From CAYQZD01 sp964421875 (GTDB lineage Bacteria > Electryoneota > Tariuqbacteria > Tariuqbacterales > Tariuqbacteraceae), in NCBI GenBank assembly GCA_964421875.1, contig CAYQZD010000160.1:1-7039 (forward strand): a stretch of 7,039 nucleotides of DNA, read 5' to 3'. The position numbers and the translations under genes are program-made. The notes under the pieces were generated by a model that worked only from the letters and a program-made list of their open reading frames with translations, had not been told where the DNA came from and did not search any database. Numbering within the stretch: the stretch's first letter is position 1; the number at the start of each line of letters is the position of its first letter. This document shows, piece after piece, positions 5,948 through 7,039 of the stretch.

Positions 5948-6337
5948 ATGCGAAGGTATGAGACTGTATACATCATCGACAGTGGAATTGAACCAGAAAA
6001 GATGGAAGCGATCGGGAATCGTCTTAAAGAACTGGTCGCTGGCTTGGGGGGAAAAGTAGTTGAAGAGAGGAATTGGGGCAAACGCCGTTTAGCCTTTGAG
6101 ATTAAGAAGAAGCAATACGGTAATTACTATATTGTGAACTATGACGCTCCCGCCGAGGCGATACAGGAGATCGAGCGTTTTCTCAGGCTGAACCAGAATG
6201 TTCTGCGATATCTGACAGTTTTTCTAAGCGCCAGGATTTTAAAGAAGATTGAACTTGATGAGGAGCGTAAGAAACGTGAAGAGGAGAAGGCGCTGGAGGC
6301 CAGCCAAACTTCTAATAAAAACGAGGAACGGTCATGA
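5948..6337 (+). CDS. rpsF: Small-subunit ribosomal protein bS6
   Basis: bS6 binds 16S rRNA together with S18 in the platform of the 30S subunit. The 129 residues start MRRYETVYI, the classic S6 opening, and include NWGKRRLAFEI and GNYYIVNYDA, which form the single ferredoxin-like domain. The C-terminus after about residue 98 is a highly charged Lys/Glu tail. I chose the ATG at 5948 because AAGGGG (5934-5939) is eight bases upstream. An in-frame GTG at 5939 would overlap that site and add three residues. The stop overlaps the ssb start as ATGA, implying coupled translation. The leader upstream suggests autoregulation by S6 with S18. Confidence 0.95.
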   Translation: MRRYETVYIIDSGIEPEKMEAIGNRLKELVAGLGGKVVEERNWGKRRLAFEIKKKQYGNYYIVNYDAPAEAIQEIERFLRLNQNVLRYLTVFLSARILKKIELDEERKKREEEKALEASQTSNKNEERS

Positions 6338-6885
6338 GTGAATTAAGGATGCCCGATATCAATTCGGTTACAATCGTTGGCAATTTGATAAAGGATCCCA
6401 TATTTCGACATACCACTACGGGTACTCCTGTTACAAATTTTTACATTGCCTCCAATCGCAAGTTCAAGGATAATTCCGGTAATTGGAAAGAGGATGTGTG
6501 TTTTGTAGGAGTGGTGGCTTGGTACAAACTGGCAGAAAGCTGTTATGAAAACCTGCGTAAAGGCTCTGCCGTTTTAGTGGAGGGGGAATTGCAGAGCAGG
6601 ACTTTTCGCACCGATGACGGATTCAATCGCAACGTAGTTGAAATCAAAGCGCGGCGGATTCAATTTCTTAATAGAAGAGAATATGCCGGGAACAACGAAT
6701 TTTATACAGAAAACGCACGTTCGACTTATTCCGAATCGGCTACTGAAGAGGAAAAGGAATCGGTGGAGATTGAGGAATCCGCGGAGGAGGCTCAAGATGC
6801 CAGTACTGAAGAGGAAAAACGTCCCGACACATCTGAAAGTGAAAAAACAAACTTCGATTTCGGTTATAAAGACCTTAAACTGTAG
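6334..6885 (+). CDS. ssb: Single-stranded DNA-binding protein with atypical C-terminus
   Basis: SSB coats single-stranded DNA during replication, recombination and repair, usually as a tetramer of OB folds. Residues 9-113 form the OB domain: NSVTIVGNLIKDP, then FYIASNRKFKD, the core strand FVGVVAW, and KGSAVLVEGEL. Residues 138-171 are very rich in Glu and Ser, as expected of the disordered acidic linker. The tip is NFDFGYKDLKL instead of the usual acidic DDxPF peptide that recruits partner proteins. No frame near the stop would restore that peptide. GAGGAA (6323-6328) lies five bases before the ATG. In many bacteria rpsR follows rpsF-ssb; here repeat DNA follows to the window edge, so an adjacent rpsR could only lie beyond base 7039. 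Confidence 0.93.
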   Translation: MSELRMPDINSVTIVGNLIKDPIFRHTTTGTPVTNFYIASNRKFKDNSGNWKEDVCFVGVVAWYKLAESCYENLRKGSAVLVEGELQSRTFRTDDGFNRNVVEIKARRIQFLNRREYAGNNEFYTENARSTYSESATEEEKESVEIEESAEEAQDASTEEEKRPDTSESEKTNFDFGYKDLKL

Positions 6886-6912
6886 GAGTCAGAGGGTGGA
6901 TTCATAATCCGC

Positions 6913-7039
6913 GTATCACTTTACTAATATGAAGCGTATTTGTCATTCTGGCTGCGAAGCGAGCCAGAATCCTTATTTTCCGGAAAGATTCCGGCTGCGC
7001 CGGAATAACCATTTTATTTATGATTTCGGATTGGTATAG
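6913..7039 (-). repeat. Dispersed hairpin element, inverted copy cut by the window edge (copy D)
   Basis: Read on the - strand this has the same plan as copy C. The conserved terminal arm begins GTATCACTTTAC at 6913. GTCAT (6942-6946) opens a set of three hairpins: ATTCTGGCT...AGCCAGAAT (6945-6970), an AT-rich stem around TTTCCGGAAA (6968-6990), and ATTCCGGC-TGC-GCCGGAAT (6988-7006). The final arm ends at GGTATAG. Its 40-base block has the same length as in copies B and C, so about six bases of the far end should lie beyond 7039. It starts 28 bases after the ssb stop; a small stem, GGATT-CAT-AATCC (6898-6910), lies between. Confidence 0.82.

Noticed and set aside
1..7039. CRISPR array, tRNA or rRNA genes, phage or toxin-antitoxin genes
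   Set aside because: No regularly spaced direct repeats, tRNA-like folds with the conserved TTC arm, rRNA stretches or integrase/toxin proteins were seen on either strand.

Overview
The window is a stretch of bacterial core genome. It has eight convincing protein genes, all on the + strand, separated by gaps that carry a family of short hairpin-rich repeats. By eye the GC content is near 50 percent. Shine-Dalgarno sites are clear for most genes. The Prs C-terminus (SLFV), the TL5/Ctc-type L25 and the K+-dependent pyrophosphatase suggest an uncultured Gram-negative lineage, perhaps of the FCB type. That placement is an inference and weak; nothing in the window fixes a phylum.

Layout. Bases 1-309 hold no gene, only repeat DNA: an imperfect inverted repeat (26-134), then the right half of a dispersed element (193-269). 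prs (310-1242) encodes ribose-phosphate pyrophosphokinase. A minimal 90-bp repeat copy follows (1284-1373). Next is a small unnamed gene (1514-1876) whose product is four 24-residue repeats of the MshEN type. rplY/ctc (1968-2609) and pth (2609-3205) overlap at a TGATG junction. prs-rplY-pth is a widely conserved order, so the small MshEN-like gene is the unusual member. hppA (3276-5327) encodes a membrane ion-pumping pyrophosphatase of the K+-dependent class. It is followed 3 bases after its stop by a 125-bp repeat copy with terminal inverted repeats (5331-5455) and a GC-rich hairpin. A YbjQ/UPF0145 gene (5531-5857) comes next. The last pair is rpsF (5948-6337) and ssb (6334-6885), overlapping at ATGA. 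An RNA fold in front of rpsF resembles the S6:S18-binding autoregulatory leader. The last 127 bases are an inverted copy of the repeat, cut by the window edge.

How the parts relate. L25, Pth, S6 and SSB belong to translation and replication housekeeping. Prs makes PRPP; reactions that consume PRPP release pyrophosphate, and HppA can turn pyrophosphate into an ion gradient, but any direct coupling is inference. The most interesting signals are: the repeat family, whose four copies share ends and spacing but differ in their central hairpins; the stand-alone double MshEN-like protein; the rpsF leader; and an SSB without the usual DDxPF tip.
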